Of a stretch of 64,000 bases of DNA, positions 26,401 to 33,667 are shown one piece after another. Location: positions 186,001 through 250,000 of the forward strand of contig JAUYQQ010000015.1 of assembly GCA_030697165.1 (NCBI GenBank), read 5' to 3'. This DNA comes from Acidobacteriota bacterium (GTDB taxonomy: Bacteria; Acidobacteriota; Vicinamibacteria; Vicinamibacterales; UBA2999). The translations under genes were made by a program, and so were the position numbers. Within the stretch, counting starts at the first letter, position 1. Each line of letters starts with the position of its first letter. Below the pieces are notes generated by a model, which was not told the origin of the DNA, searched no databases, and was given only the letters and a program-made list of their open reading frames with translations.

Positions 26401-26896
26401 AGCGCCGGCCAACCAGGCCGAGGTGACGTCTCACCTCGAAGACCGGCTGTCGGACTACGGGCTCGACGTGACCAACACGCTGGATCGCTGGGCGTCGTAC
26501 CACCAGGTGGAGAACACCTACCTGGCAACGTTCCAGGCCCTGGGCTCGCTCGGCCTGTTGCTGGGCACCATCGGCCTGGGCGCGGTCCTGGCCAGAAACG
26601 TGCTCGAGCGCCGGCGCGATCTCGGATTGCTGAGCGCCGTCGGGTTCACGCCAGGCAACGTGCGCAGCATGGTGTTGTCGGAAGGGCTCGCGCTGGTCGT
26701 GGGCGGCACGCTGCTCGGCGCGGCCTGCGCGATCGTGGCGGTGTGGCCGGCGATCCAGGACCGCGCCCAGGCCGTGCCGGTCGGCAACCTGCTCTCGCTG
26801 CTGTCCGCCGTCGTGCTGACCGGTGTGGTCTCGTCGTTGTTTGCCGTGCGGCTCGCCACGGCAACGCCGATCGTTAGAGCGATTAAGTCGGAGTAG
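23492..26896 (+). CDS. Large FtsX-domain ABC permease
   Basis: A 1134-residue inner-membrane permease with two FtsX modules. The first transmembrane helix, MVVLGVAVAVAVLAGALLVG (about 13-32), is followed by a large periplasmic part with repeated GDTITLRV and GIDERFGRF type strands, then a bundle of helices around 530-690, a second periplasmic domain, and a last FtsX bundle around 1010-1130 (GLLLGTIGLGAVLARNVLER, SAVGFTPGNVRSMVLSEG). Such permeases extract or export lipids, lipoproteins or peptides with their ATPase partner. A RAGRAGRAG loop at about residue 670 is encoded by 9-nt repeats at 25501-25536. Start ATG 23492, 2 nt after the ATPase stop. Confidence 0.92.
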   Translation: MLTRASLRFYAATHVMVVLGVAVAVAVLAGALLVGASVRESLKQIALGRLGATDVIVSSPTFFRTALADTLLTRAAQPQQTPMGTRVDAYRVLRAAAPVVVVGGAVVHDESKRTAGQVMVYGIDERFGRFHGQDGFEVAGRDALISAALAQEVGAKAGDTITLRVAKPSDIPLSSLQGRRETTGERIRVTVTRVLDDAALGEFSLAPTQGAVFAIYVPMGRLQRDLGLGDRANTILLSLTDDAEVDPPQLVRELIAPAAALDDLGLRVRTTTAGTTLVETRAGLLTDDVVETIADLAARDRRLVVPALTYVANTIRIGDREIPYSTVSAIDLDGYNRLIGAVGPTSAPQPSPAVTVGRPSASAAFSGHAPIWLNQWAADDLQARIGDEVTLEYFLWSDADGLGSSSAKFTLVGITPMTGIGGDRTLTPDYPGISDAADMTSWDPPFPVELKRVRQQDEDYWDRYRAAPKAIISLAEGQRLWGSRYGRVSSMRLSGTTPVAAHDIPPASAGFTARAVRGEALAAAQGTTDFGEYFLYFSFFLVVSALLLAYLFFAVGLDQRTREVGLLATVGFTPAAIRHAFVREGAVLAGIGAVIGIAAALGYAALIMYGLRTWWVGAVGTTKLALHVAPVWLAAGAAGALAAGVLAIWIGVRQMSRRSARSLLKGETGAGRAGRAGRAGWVAIAFALLGLVLIIASASDALNPTAGFFGAGGAWLVAGLCGASVWLRRRRTSRPLTRGLTGMAQLGFRHTAVNPGRSVLSLALIAFACFVLVSVGAFRKAPVSGGDKASGTGGFTLMAESVAPLMHDPNLPDGRDGLGLETNDPIFASARITRFRLRPGDETSCLTLYKPTNPRIMAPGPGFVDEARFSFAASMAATADEQANPWTLLERTFDDGAIAAVADQTTLMYVLHLGIGDDFEFTPEGQPPVRLRMVGALADSVLQSEIIIGEGNFVRLFPKHEGYRVWMIEAAPANQAEVTSHLEDRLSDYGLDVTNTLDRWASYHQVENTYLATFQALGSLGLLLGTIGLGAVLARNVLERRRDLGLLSAVGFTPGNVRSMVLSEGLALVVGGTLLGAACAIVAVWPAIQDRAQAVPVGNLLSLLSAVVLTGVVSSLFAVRLATATPIVRAIKSE
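25501..25536 (+). repeat. Four in-frame 9-nt repeats (GGGTCGGGC)
   Basis: Three GGGTCGGGC units and a GGGTTGGGT unit inside the ABC permease gene, encoding RAG repeats in a cytoplasmic loop just before a membrane segment. The reverse complement matches the ACCCGCCC repeats at 10576. Confidence 0.88.
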
Positions 26897-26900
26897 ATGC

Positions 26901-27001
26901 ATGTCACGGAAACACGGAAACACGGCAACACCGAGCCTGGTCTTTAAGGGCATTTCGAAACGATGGTCCGTGTTTCTGTGTTTCGGTGTTTCCGTGGCCA
27001 T
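26901..27001. repeat. Inverted octamer-arm repeat, CACGGAAA family, copy 1
   Basis: Left arm 26901-26936: CACGGAAA, CACGGAAA, CACGGCAA, CACC. Right arm 26965-27001 read backwards: CACGGAAA, CACCGAAA, CACAGAAA, CACGGACC. The ~28-nt centre is TTTAAGGG-like. The element is also the 5' end of the following gene. A second copy is at 52668. Confidence 0.85.
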
Positions 27002-28181
27002 CATTTGGTCCGGCTCCGCGCAGGCGCCAGGATGGTCGCAGTGGCGCGGGCCTTCGCGCGACGGCGTCGCCTCGTCTTTCACCGTGCCCGCAACGTGGCC
27101 CGCACAGCTGACCAGGCGCTGGCAGGCCACGGTGGGGCTTGGGCATGCCTCGCCGGTTGTCTCCGGCAACCACGTCGTCGTCCATTCGCGACTCGCGAAC
27201 CGAGAGGTGATTGCGGCGTACGACCTGCAATCGGGCAAGCAGCTCTGGCAGGACGGCGTCGAGGCTCCGTACACGATGAACGCCGCCGCCCTCGGGCATG
27301 GGCCGGGACCGAAATCAACACCGGCGATTGCCGATGGCCGCGTGTTCACGCTGGGCATCAGCGGCATCTTCTCTGCGCACGACCTGGCCACCGGCAAGCT
27401 GCTGTGGCGCAAGAACGCGCCACCCACGCCGCCGGAGTTCGGTACCGCCTCGTCGCCGGTTATTGACGGTCCCACGGTCATCGCTTACCTGGGGGGGCCT
27501 GGAGCGGGCGCCCTCACCGCCATGGAGGTGGCCACCGGCACGGTGAAGTGGCGCTGGACCGGCGACGGCCCAGCCTATGCCTCGCCCATCCTGGCGACGC
27601 TCGGCGGCACGCGCCAGGTCATCACGCAGTCGCAGAACAAGCTCGTGGCGGTCGATGCGGCCAACGGCCAGTGGTTGTGGGAAGTCGCCATCAAGACACC
27701 GTACGAACAGAACTCGGTCACGCCCATGGTCCTGGGCGATCTCGTGCTTTACGCAGGCCTCGAAAACCCCACCACTGCGCTCCGCGTCACGAGGACCGGC
27801 ACCAGGTGGACGACGGCGCCGGCGTGGCGCAACGAGGACGTGCCGATGTACATGAGTACTCCGGCGGTGTCGGGAACGGCGGTCTACGGACTGTCGACGA
27901 GGAACCGCGGTCACTTCTTCGCGATCGATGCCGCCACCGGCAAGACGCTGTGGACCACGCCCGGCCGCCAGGCCGAGAACGCATCGATCGTGCGCGCCGG
28001 CGAGTACTTGCTGATGGGCACGACCAACAGCGAGCTGGTGGTGGTCCGCGCGAACCCGGCGCGGTTTGAAGAGGTGAGGCGCTACACGGTCGCCGACTCG
28101 GCGATGTGGGCCCATCCCGCCTTCGCGGGACGGACCATCATCGTCAAGGACGTGGACAAGCTGATCGCCTGGACGTTCTGA
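26901..28181 (+). CDS. Exported PQQ-like beta-propeller protein 1
   Basis: A 426-residue protein made of WD/PQQ-type propeller blades (repeated G(K/T)LLWR, LVAVDAANGQWLWE and KTLWTTPGR motifs). The mature protein would begin near QAPGWSQWRGPSRDGV, the same opening as the two paralogues in this window. The signal-like segment before it, SVFLCFGVSVAIIWSGSAQA, is encoded by the right arm of the octamer repeat, and the only in-frame upstream ATG (26901) is in the left arm. No PQQ ligand set is certain, so it may be a BamB-like scaffold rather than a dehydrogenase. Confidence 0.82.
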   Translation: MSRKHGNTATPSLVFKGISKRWSVFLCFGVSVAIIWSGSAQAPGWSQWRGPSRDGVASSFTVPATWPAQLTRRWQATVGLGHASPVVSGNHVVVHSRLANREVIAAYDLQSGKQLWQDGVEAPYTMNAAALGHGPGPKSTPAIADGRVFTLGISGIFSAHDLATGKLLWRKNAPPTPPEFGTASSPVIDGPTVIAYLGGPGAGALTAMEVATGTVKWRWTGDGPAYASPILATLGGTRQVITQSQNKLVAVDAANGQWLWEVAIKTPYEQNSVTPMVLGDLVLYAGLENPTTALRVTRTGTRWTTAPAWRNEDVPMYMSTPAVSGTAVYGLSTRNRGHFFAIDAATGKTLWTTPGRQAENASIVRAGEYLLMGTTNSELVVVRANPARFEEVRRYTVADSAMWAHPAFAGRTIIVKDVDKLIAWTF

Positions 28182-28211
28182 CGCGCGGCTTGCCGTGAGC
28201 GAGCCGACGGC

Positions 28212-29660
28212 CTACGGCCGTGGGCGAGTCGAACGGTCGCCGATCGCCCAGAGATAGGACGATGTGCGCATGAACAGCTGCCCTTCCGACACGGCCACCG
28301 TGCTCAGGCAGTAGGGCGCGCAGTCGTTCAGCAGGCGGTTCGACGACAGGATCTCGAACTTCGGACCGGCGGTGTAGACCGTCGTCAGCCCGTCTTCTTC
28401 GGTCGTGACGTAGATCTTGCCATCGGCCAGAATCGGCGACGCGCTGTAGGTGCCAGACGGCAACCTGACGGGGCCATAGACGGTTGCACCCGTCTTGACA
28501 TCCAGCGCGAAGGCCACGCCCGTGTCGCGCACGATGTAGAGCAACTTGCCATCGCTCACGGGTGTTGGCACGTCGGGCCCCTGCGCGAACTGCCACGCCA
28601 CGTGGGTCTTCGCCACGTCCCCGCTGCCGCCGGGCCGCATGGCGGTCAACGGATTCACGCGCGTCGGCGCGATGATCAAGTCGTTGACGATGGTCGGCGA
28701 CGCGACAATGCGGTACGCGCCGTTGCGCTCGGGATTCAGCACGTCGGCGCGCCAGTACTCTTTGCCGGTGGCCGGGTCGTGACCCGACACCACGTCGCCG
28801 CCAGTGATAATGAGCTCCGCGCGGCCGTTCGCTTCAATCCAGGCCGGCGTGATGTACGAGTCAGGCGACTCGTGCACGGCCGGGTTCGGACGCTCGACCC
28901 GCCACACGGTCTTGCCGGTCAGCTTGTCGATCTTGAGGATGTACGACGGGTCGTCCGTCTTCATGCCGTGCAGCACGGGCACGTAGAGGGCGTCTCCCTT
29001 CAGCAGCGGCGAAGACGCGTAGCCCCAGTTCAAGCCGAACTTGCCGTAGTCGGCCTGGATGTTGCGCGCCCAGACTTCCTTGCCGCCGAAGTCGAACGCC
29101 TTGAGCACGCCGAGGCCGGTCATCACCCACACGTACTTGCCGTCGGTCACCGGCGAGGGCGACGACATGTTCTGCTTGCGCTCCATGTGATTGGAGTTGG
29201 TGAGCGGGCGCTTCCAGTTGACGGCCTGCTTGTTGCGATCGATCGACCACAGCTCGAGCACGCCGGAATTGCTGGCCGTCGCGACGTTCAGGAAGATGGT
29301 GTCGCCCCAGATGATCGGCGTCGAGCCGCTGTAGGCCGGCAGCGGCAGCCGCCACGCGATGTTCTTGGTCTCGATGTTGTTGCAGACCGTAGGGACGATG
29401 GGTCGGCCCTGCTTGCCGCCACCGCCGGGAAACTGCGCGGGCTCGGCCTCGTCGGCCGAGAACGGGCCGCCGCTGCCGCTGCCGCCGTCGCCGCCGGAGA
29501 CCGGCGCGTCGGCGCAGGTGGCGCTCCAGGAGACGGGCAGCCCGGTTTCCTTGCTGACCCCGTCGTGCGAGGGGCCACGCCAGTGGGGCCAGTTTTGAGC
29601 CAGCCCGGCAGTACTAGCCACAACCAGCAAGACCGTCGTCAGACCAAGCACGTTTCGCAT
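28212..29660 (-). CDS. Exported PQQ-like beta-propeller protein 2
   Basis: A 482-residue propeller protein. Signal peptide 1-22 ([19 protein letters not shown], then LAQ), mature start [21 protein letters not shown] low-complexity [10 protein letters not shown] loop with nearby C residues follows early in the mature chain, then successive blades with [38 protein letters not shown] and [12 protein letters not shown]. It is convergent with propeller 1, with 30 nt between the stops. ATG 29660 is chosen over 29711 because the signal peptide begins there. The family is found in periplasmic or secreted roles; the ligand is unknown. Confidence 0.88.
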   Translation of the reverse strand: MRNVLGLTTVLLVVASTAGLAQNWPHWRGPSHDGVSKETGLPVSWSATCADAPVSGGDGGSGSGGPFSADEAEPAQFPGGGGKQGRPIVPTVCNNIETKNIAWRLPLPAYSGSTPIIWGDTIFLNVATASNSGVLELWSIDRNKQAVNWKRPLTNSNHMERKQNMSSPSPVTDGKYVWVMTGLGVLKAFDFGGKEVWARNIQADYGKFGLNWGYASSPLLKGDALYVPVLHGMKTDDPSYILKIDKLTGKTVWRVERPNPAVHESPDSYITPAWIEANGRAELIITGGDVVSGHDPATGKEYWRADVLNPERNGAYRIVASPTIVNDLIIAPTRVNPLTAMRPGGSGDVAKTHVAWQFAQGPDVPTPVSDGKLLYIVRDTGVAFALDVKTGATVYGPVRLPSGTYSASPILADGKIYVTTEEDGLTTVYTAGPKFEILSSNRLLNDCAPYCLSTVAVSEGQLFMRTSSYLWAIGDRSTRPRP

Positions 29661-29706
29661 AGAACCTCGGATAACAATACCCACCGACCCGCCGTCTCGT
29701 TTACGG

Positions 29707-29805
29707 GCCACCGATCACAGCCGCAGATTCACACAGATTAAACACAGATCAATGGGCCAAACACATAGATAAATCTGTGACTAATCTGCGCCTAATCGGT
29801 GGCTG
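29707..29805. repeat. 11-mer-arm inverted repeat, copy B (no inner hairpins)
   Basis: Left arm 29707-29750 and right arm 29770-29805 are made of the same AATCNGTGNCT-type 11-mers as copies A and C, in opposite orientation, ending outside at GGCCACCGAT and CGGTGGCTG. Only about 20 nt separate the arms, so the cloverleaf centre is missing. Confidence 0.85.
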
Positions 29806-29822
29806 CCCTTGAATCGGCGGCC

Positions 29823-30269
29823 CTACGGCGCGGGGCGGTAGTAGAGCACCATGCCGGCGCCGGCGGCAGCCATCACCACCCCGACAAAGAACATCGGGCT
29901 CGGGGCTGTCTTGGGCGGGTGCATGATCATGGTCGCGATCACGTTGATGAGCGGCGCGCCGCCGAAGACCAGCGGCATGACGATGGTGGGGGTACCGCCG
30001 TTGCGGAAGGCATAGGTGATGCACACCGCGCCCAGGGCGCCGAGCATCCCGGCGATGGTCGCCGTGGCGGTGCCGGTGACCGTGAAGTTGCGCCACTCGC
30101 CCTGCTGCGTGAGGGCCGCGGCCGGCACCAGCACGGCAATGAGGAAGTAGGCCACGCCTACGCACAACATCGCGCGCATCGGGTTGCCCAACTCGGTCTG
30201 CCCCCTATGGAGCGACGCTCCGTACAACCCCCACGACAACGCCGCGCTCGCGGCCAACGCTATCCACAT
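29823..30269 (-). CDS. Half-size EamA/DMT-like membrane protein
   Basis: A 148-residue membrane protein with about five hydrophobic helices (MWIALAASAALSWGLYGASL, AMLCVGVAYFLIAVLV, ATIAGMLGALGAVCITYAF, TIVMPLVFGGAPLINVI, FFVGVVMAAAGAGMVLYY). It corresponds to a single EamA-type repeat; full drug/metabolite transporters contain two, so it would act as a dimer. The start is set by an AAGGAGAG site 5 nt before the ATG at 30269. It lies between two structured repeats. The substrate is unknown. Confidence 0.78.
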   Translation of the reverse strand: MWIALAASAALSWGLYGASLHRGQTELGNPMRAMLCVGVAYFLIAVLVPAAALTQQGEWRNFTVTGTATATIAGMLGALGAVCITYAFRNGGTPTIVMPLVFGGAPLINVIATMIMHPPKTAPSPMFFVGVVMAAAGAGMVLYYRPAP

Positions 30270-30310
30270 ACTGGCTCTCCTTTTGAAACTCGCGCCCGAT
30301 TCTGCCACGT

Positions 30311-30363
30311 AAACAGGAGATCAGGAGAATAGGAGTTACTCCTGATCTCGTGAACTCCTGTTT
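30311..30363. repeat. Inverted octamer-arm repeat, ACAGGAG family, copy 2
   Basis: Left arm 30311-30335: AACAGGAG, ATCAGGAG, AATAGGAG. Right arm 30339-30363 read backwards: AACAGGAG, TTCACGAG, ATCAGGAG. The loop is 3 nt. It lies between the TonB receptor and EamA-like genes and could act as a hairpin terminator for the receptor. Confidence 0.8.
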
Positions 30364-30375
30364 CGCGGGCGGCAA

Positions 30376-33300
30376 TCAGAAGCGCAGGCGCACGCCCAGT
30401 TGCACCTGGCGGGCCGAGGTCACGGTGTTGCGGATGCGACCGAAGCTGCCAAGCGCGGCCTCGCCGTCGGCAGCGCCGGCGAAAGCGGTCAGGTTGGGCA
30501 CGCCGAAGTTGGCGCGATTGAAGAGGTTGAACACCTCGACCCGCAACTCGAGGCGGCGCGAGCCGCCGAGTGTCGAGTCCTTGCTCATGGCCAGATCCAC
30601 CACGCGCAGGTCCGGCCCGCGCAAATCGCCGCGTCCGGTGTTGCCGAACGTGCCCGCCGGCTGCAGCGCAAACGCGAGCGGGTTGAACCACTGTGCGGGA
30701 TTGCCGGTCACGGCATTCCCGGCACTGAAACCCGGCGCGTAGTTGGGGCGGTCGCGGCCAATGCCGGGGCCGAGCGACGGCTGCCACAGCGATCGCGAGC
30801 GGTTGTTCTGCACGAACACCGTGAGCGGATAGCCGCTGCGATAGGTGCCGATGGCCGAGAGGCGCCACCCGCCCAGGACGGCGCCGGCGGCGCCGGTCAG
30901 GTCGCGGCCCCACGGGATGTCCCAGGTCGCGTTCGCGACGAAGTTGTGCCGAACGTCGAAGTCGGACGGCCCGCGGTTGTAGCCGTCGAGGTACTCGGGA
31001 AACGCCGAGGTCGTGCCGTTGGTGGCGTCGGAGAAGAACGTCGACGCCTGCGTGGTGTCTTCGGAGTCGGACCACGTGTACGACGCCTGGAACGACCAGC
31101 CGTCGGCAAAGCGCCGCCGCAGGTCGACGATCAAAGCCTTGTACCAGGAGTCGCCGTCGGAGGTTTTGGCTTCGATGGTGGTCCAGGCGGTGTTCTGCCG
31201 CGGCCCGCCCGCGGGGAAGAACGGACGGCCATCGGCGCCGGTCGTCGGCACGGCGGTATTGAGGTCGCTACTGCGCAGCAGGTCGTAACCGCGCGAGCCG
31301 GCGTAGCCGAGCGTCAGCGCCATTTGCCCGGGCAGCTCGCGCTGGACGTTGGCGTTCCAGACGTGAATCGACGGCGTCACCCCGTCCCACTGCACCGGGC
31401 GGATCGACAGGCCAAAGGCACGCTCGAACGGCGGGTTCGGGAACGTCGGCGCCTGGTAGACCACACGCGGGGTGTCGGGAGGGTTCGTGACGGTGACGAT
31501 CAGGTTTTGCGAGCTGTTGGTCGCGTAGTACAGGCCATAGCCGCCGCGCACCGCCGTGCGGCCATCGCCGGCGACATCCCACGACACACCAAATCGAGGC
31601 GAGAAGTTGTTGTAGTCGGCGCTCTCGTAGAGCCGCCCGACAGTCGCCGTGCGATCGGTGAAGTTGACCAGCGCCGAATCGTGACCACCGGTGTCGATGG
31701 GCATGGTCATGAATTCGTAACGCAGGCCGGCGGTGACCGTGAGCCGCTCGTGCGCGTGAAACTCGTCCTGCACGTAGCCGCCCGCCAGCCAGAACGGCCA
31801 CTGCCGGCCGAACTGCGCCACGGGTGTGAGACCGATGAAACTGGTCGCGCGGTTCTCCATGAACGCGCGCAGGTTGGCAAACGAGTAGGTGCCCAGGCTG
31901 AAGGTCGGGTTGACCATGTCCTGCTGATAGTGCTCGGCCAGCGCGCCGGTGCGGATCAGGTGGCGGCCGCGGGTCCACACGAAGTCGGCCGACAGGCTGG
32001 TGACCTGCTGCAGAAAGCGCACGTCCACCGAGGCCTGTGTGCCGAAGCGTTGCAGGCCGCCGACGTCGATGTTGCCCATGAACTCGCGGCCTGGCACGAA
32101 GGGCGGCAGCGTGGTGTTGGCCTCGACGTCCTGCCCCACGCGGGTGCGGCTGTAGCCGCCGCGGTAGCTGGCGAGCAGGTTCGACGAGAACGCCTGCTTC
32201 AGTTCGGCCGTGAAGAACTGGTTGCGCGACACGAACGCACGCGGAAACTGCGGGTAGTCGAGCGGCAACCGCTGGTCCACGTCATCGAGCGTATAACGCG
32301 CAAAAAACTGGCTGCCCGGCGACAGGTTGTAGTCCACCCGGCCCTGCAGGAAGTTCTGGTCAATGGTCTGATCGAACTGGAAGCTGTGGAGCGCGGTGCC
32401 GTCGCCAAGGCTCGCGCCGTTCGGGACCGGGTACTCGTTGAGATACGGCGCAACCGCGGCGTTGACGCCGACGTTGATGAACTGCCCCGGGTTCGCGGGG
32501 TCGGGCAGCAGGCCGCGACGCGCGTTGGCGTCGGGCACCGCCGAAGTGATGGTGCGGCCCAGGTTTTCCCGCAGGCCTTCGTAGCCCAGGAAGTAGAACA
32601 GCTTGTTCTCGCGCACCGGGCCGCCGGCCGTGACGCCGAACTGGTTGCGCGTGAAGGCCGGCTTGGTGCCGACGTCGAAGTAGTTGCGCGCATCGAGCGC
32701 GTCGTTGCGGTGGTACTCGTAGGCCGTGCCGCCCAGGGTGTTGGAACCGGCCTTGGTGATCACGTTCACCTGGCCGCCGCTCATGCGGCCGAACTCGGCG
32801 CCGTAGGCGTTGGTCTCGACGCGAAACTCCTGCACGGTCTCGGTGCCAAGCGACGTCCCGGCGGCGCTGCCGGCGGGACCGTTGGTCATGTCGTTGAGGA
32901 GGGTGCCATCGAGCAGGTAGACGTTCGCGCGCGGGTCCTGGCCATTCACCGACATGCCGAGACCGTGCGCCACGACCGAGCCGCCGTCGCGATACGGGTA
33001 CGGCGTGACCCCCGGCTGCAGGAACGCCAGGTCGGTGTAGTTACGCCCATTCAGGGGGAGCTGCTCGATCGTGCGCGCCTCGACCAGGTAACTGAGCTCG
33101 CCGGTGCGGGTATTCACGGCCGGCGCGGCGCCCACCACATTGACCGCCTCGGCCAGGCCGCCAACCTCGAGCGTGAACTCGATCGCGACCGCCTCGCCGA
33201 CGGTCAGGGCCACGCCCTGGCGGACGACCGGCTTGAACCCGGACAGTTCGGCCCGCACATCGTAGGCGCCGACGGGTAGGGCGGCCAGGACGAACCGGCC

Positions 33301-33483
33301 GTCGCTGCCGGTCACGGTGTCGCGCTCGACGCCCCGTTCCAGGTGGCGCACCGAAATGGACACGCCGGGCACGACCGCCCCGGTCGGGTCCTCGACGCGG
33401 CCCGACAGGGTACCCGAGGTCTGGGCCGCGGCGGTCAACGCCGGGACCACGAGAAGCGTAAGTAGGGTCATCACGAAACGCAC
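30376..33483 (-). CDS. Oar-like TonB-dependent outer-membrane receptor with carboxypeptidase-regulatory domain
   Basis: A 1035-residue outer-membrane protein. Signal peptide 1-20; residues about 24-105 are a carboxypeptidase-regulatory-like beta-sandwich (GTLSGRVEDPTGAVVPGVSI, FVLAALPVGAYDVRAEL). A plug domain follows (RTIEQLPLNGRNYTDLAFLQ, VNGQDPRANVYLLDG, GAEFGRMSGGQVNVITKAG), then a ~22-strand barrel rich in aromatic strands, ending in VQLGVRLRF with a C-terminal Phe as required for barrel assembly. No obvious TonB box is seen. Such Oar-type proteins are very numerous in Acidobacteriota and probably import oligosaccharides or peptides, or help secretion. GTG start 33483, with GGGAG upstream. 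Confidence 0.93.
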   Translation of the reverse strand: MRFVMTLLTLLVVPALTAAAQTSGTLSGRVEDPTGAVVPGVSISVRHLERGVERDTVTGSDGRFVLAALPVGAYDVRAELSGFKPVVRQGVALTVGEAVAIEFTLEVGGLAEAVNVVGAAPAVNTRTGELSYLVEARTIEQLPLNGRNYTDLAFLQPGVTPYPYRDGGSVVAHGLGMSVNGQDPRANVYLLDGTLLNDMTNGPAGSAAGTSLGTETVQEFRVETNAYGAEFGRMSGGQVNVITKAGSNTLGGTAYEYHRNDALDARNYFDVGTKPAFTRNQFGVTAGGPVRENKLFYFLGYEGLRENLGRTITSAVPDANARRGLLPDPANPGQFINVGVNAAVAPYLNEYPVPNGASLGDGTALHSFQFDQTIDQNFLQGRVDYNLSPGSQFFARYTLDDVDQRLPLDYPQFPRAFVSRNQFFTAELKQAFSSNLLASYRGGYSRTRVGQDVEANTTLPPFVPGREFMGNIDVGGLQRFGTQASVDVRFLQQVTSLSADFVWTRGRHLIRTGALAEHYQQDMVNPTFSLGTYSFANLRAFMENRATSFIGLTPVAQFGRQWPFWLAGGYVQDEFHAHERLTVTAGLRYEFMTMPIDTGGHDSALVNFTDRTATVGRLYESADYNNFSPRFGVSWDVAGDGRTAVRGGYGLYYATNSSQNLIVTVTNPPDTPRVVYQAPTFPNPPFERAFGLSIRPVQWDGVTPSIHVWNANVQRELPGQMALTLGYAGSRGYDLLRSSDLNTAVPTTGADGRPFFPAGGPRQNTAWTTIEAKTSDGDSWYKALIVDLRRRFADGWSFQASYTWSDSEDTTQASTFFSDATNGTTSAFPEYLDGYNRGPSDFDVRHNFVANATWDIPWGRDLTGAAGAVLGGWRLSAIGTYRSGYPLTVFVQNNRSRSLWQPSLGPGIGRDRPNYAPGFSAGNAVTGNPAQWFNPLAFALQPAGTFGNTGRGDLRGPDLRVVDLAMSKDSTLGGSRRLELRVEVFNLFNRANFGVPNLTAFAGAADGEAALGSFGRIRNTVTSARQVQLGVRLRF

Positions 33484-33580
33484 GATAATCAGCTCCCGTC
33501 TCGTATACTACGCGCGGCCGACGCAAGACGTGTCGCGACTTGTCCCCACTTCTGTGGAGAGAATGTTCGACATCTCGAGC

Positions 33581-33603
33581 GGGCCGTTCCTACGGAACGG
33601 CCC
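33581..33603. other. Perfect 10-bp hairpin in divergent intergenic region
   Basis: GGGCCGTTCC, loop TAC, GGAACGGCCC, between the divergent TonB receptor and MFS genes. It is a perfect palindrome and could be an operator or a mini-hairpin of the mosaic type; it is not placed as a terminator. Confidence 0.5.
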
Positions 33604-33667
33604 CTATGGCTTCGGAGAGCGAGCATGGTGAAGGCCGTCATTTTCGTTGATACGCCCCCTTAGACGC

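Noticed and set aside
23492-26896. LolC/MacB assignment for the large permease
   Set aside because: Length (1134) and the extra periplasmic domain exceed LolC or MacB; only the FtsX superfamily is supported.
30400-33279. 959-codon plus-strand frame opposite the TonB receptor
   Set aside because: Shadow of the receptor; no signal, no motif, no ribosome site.
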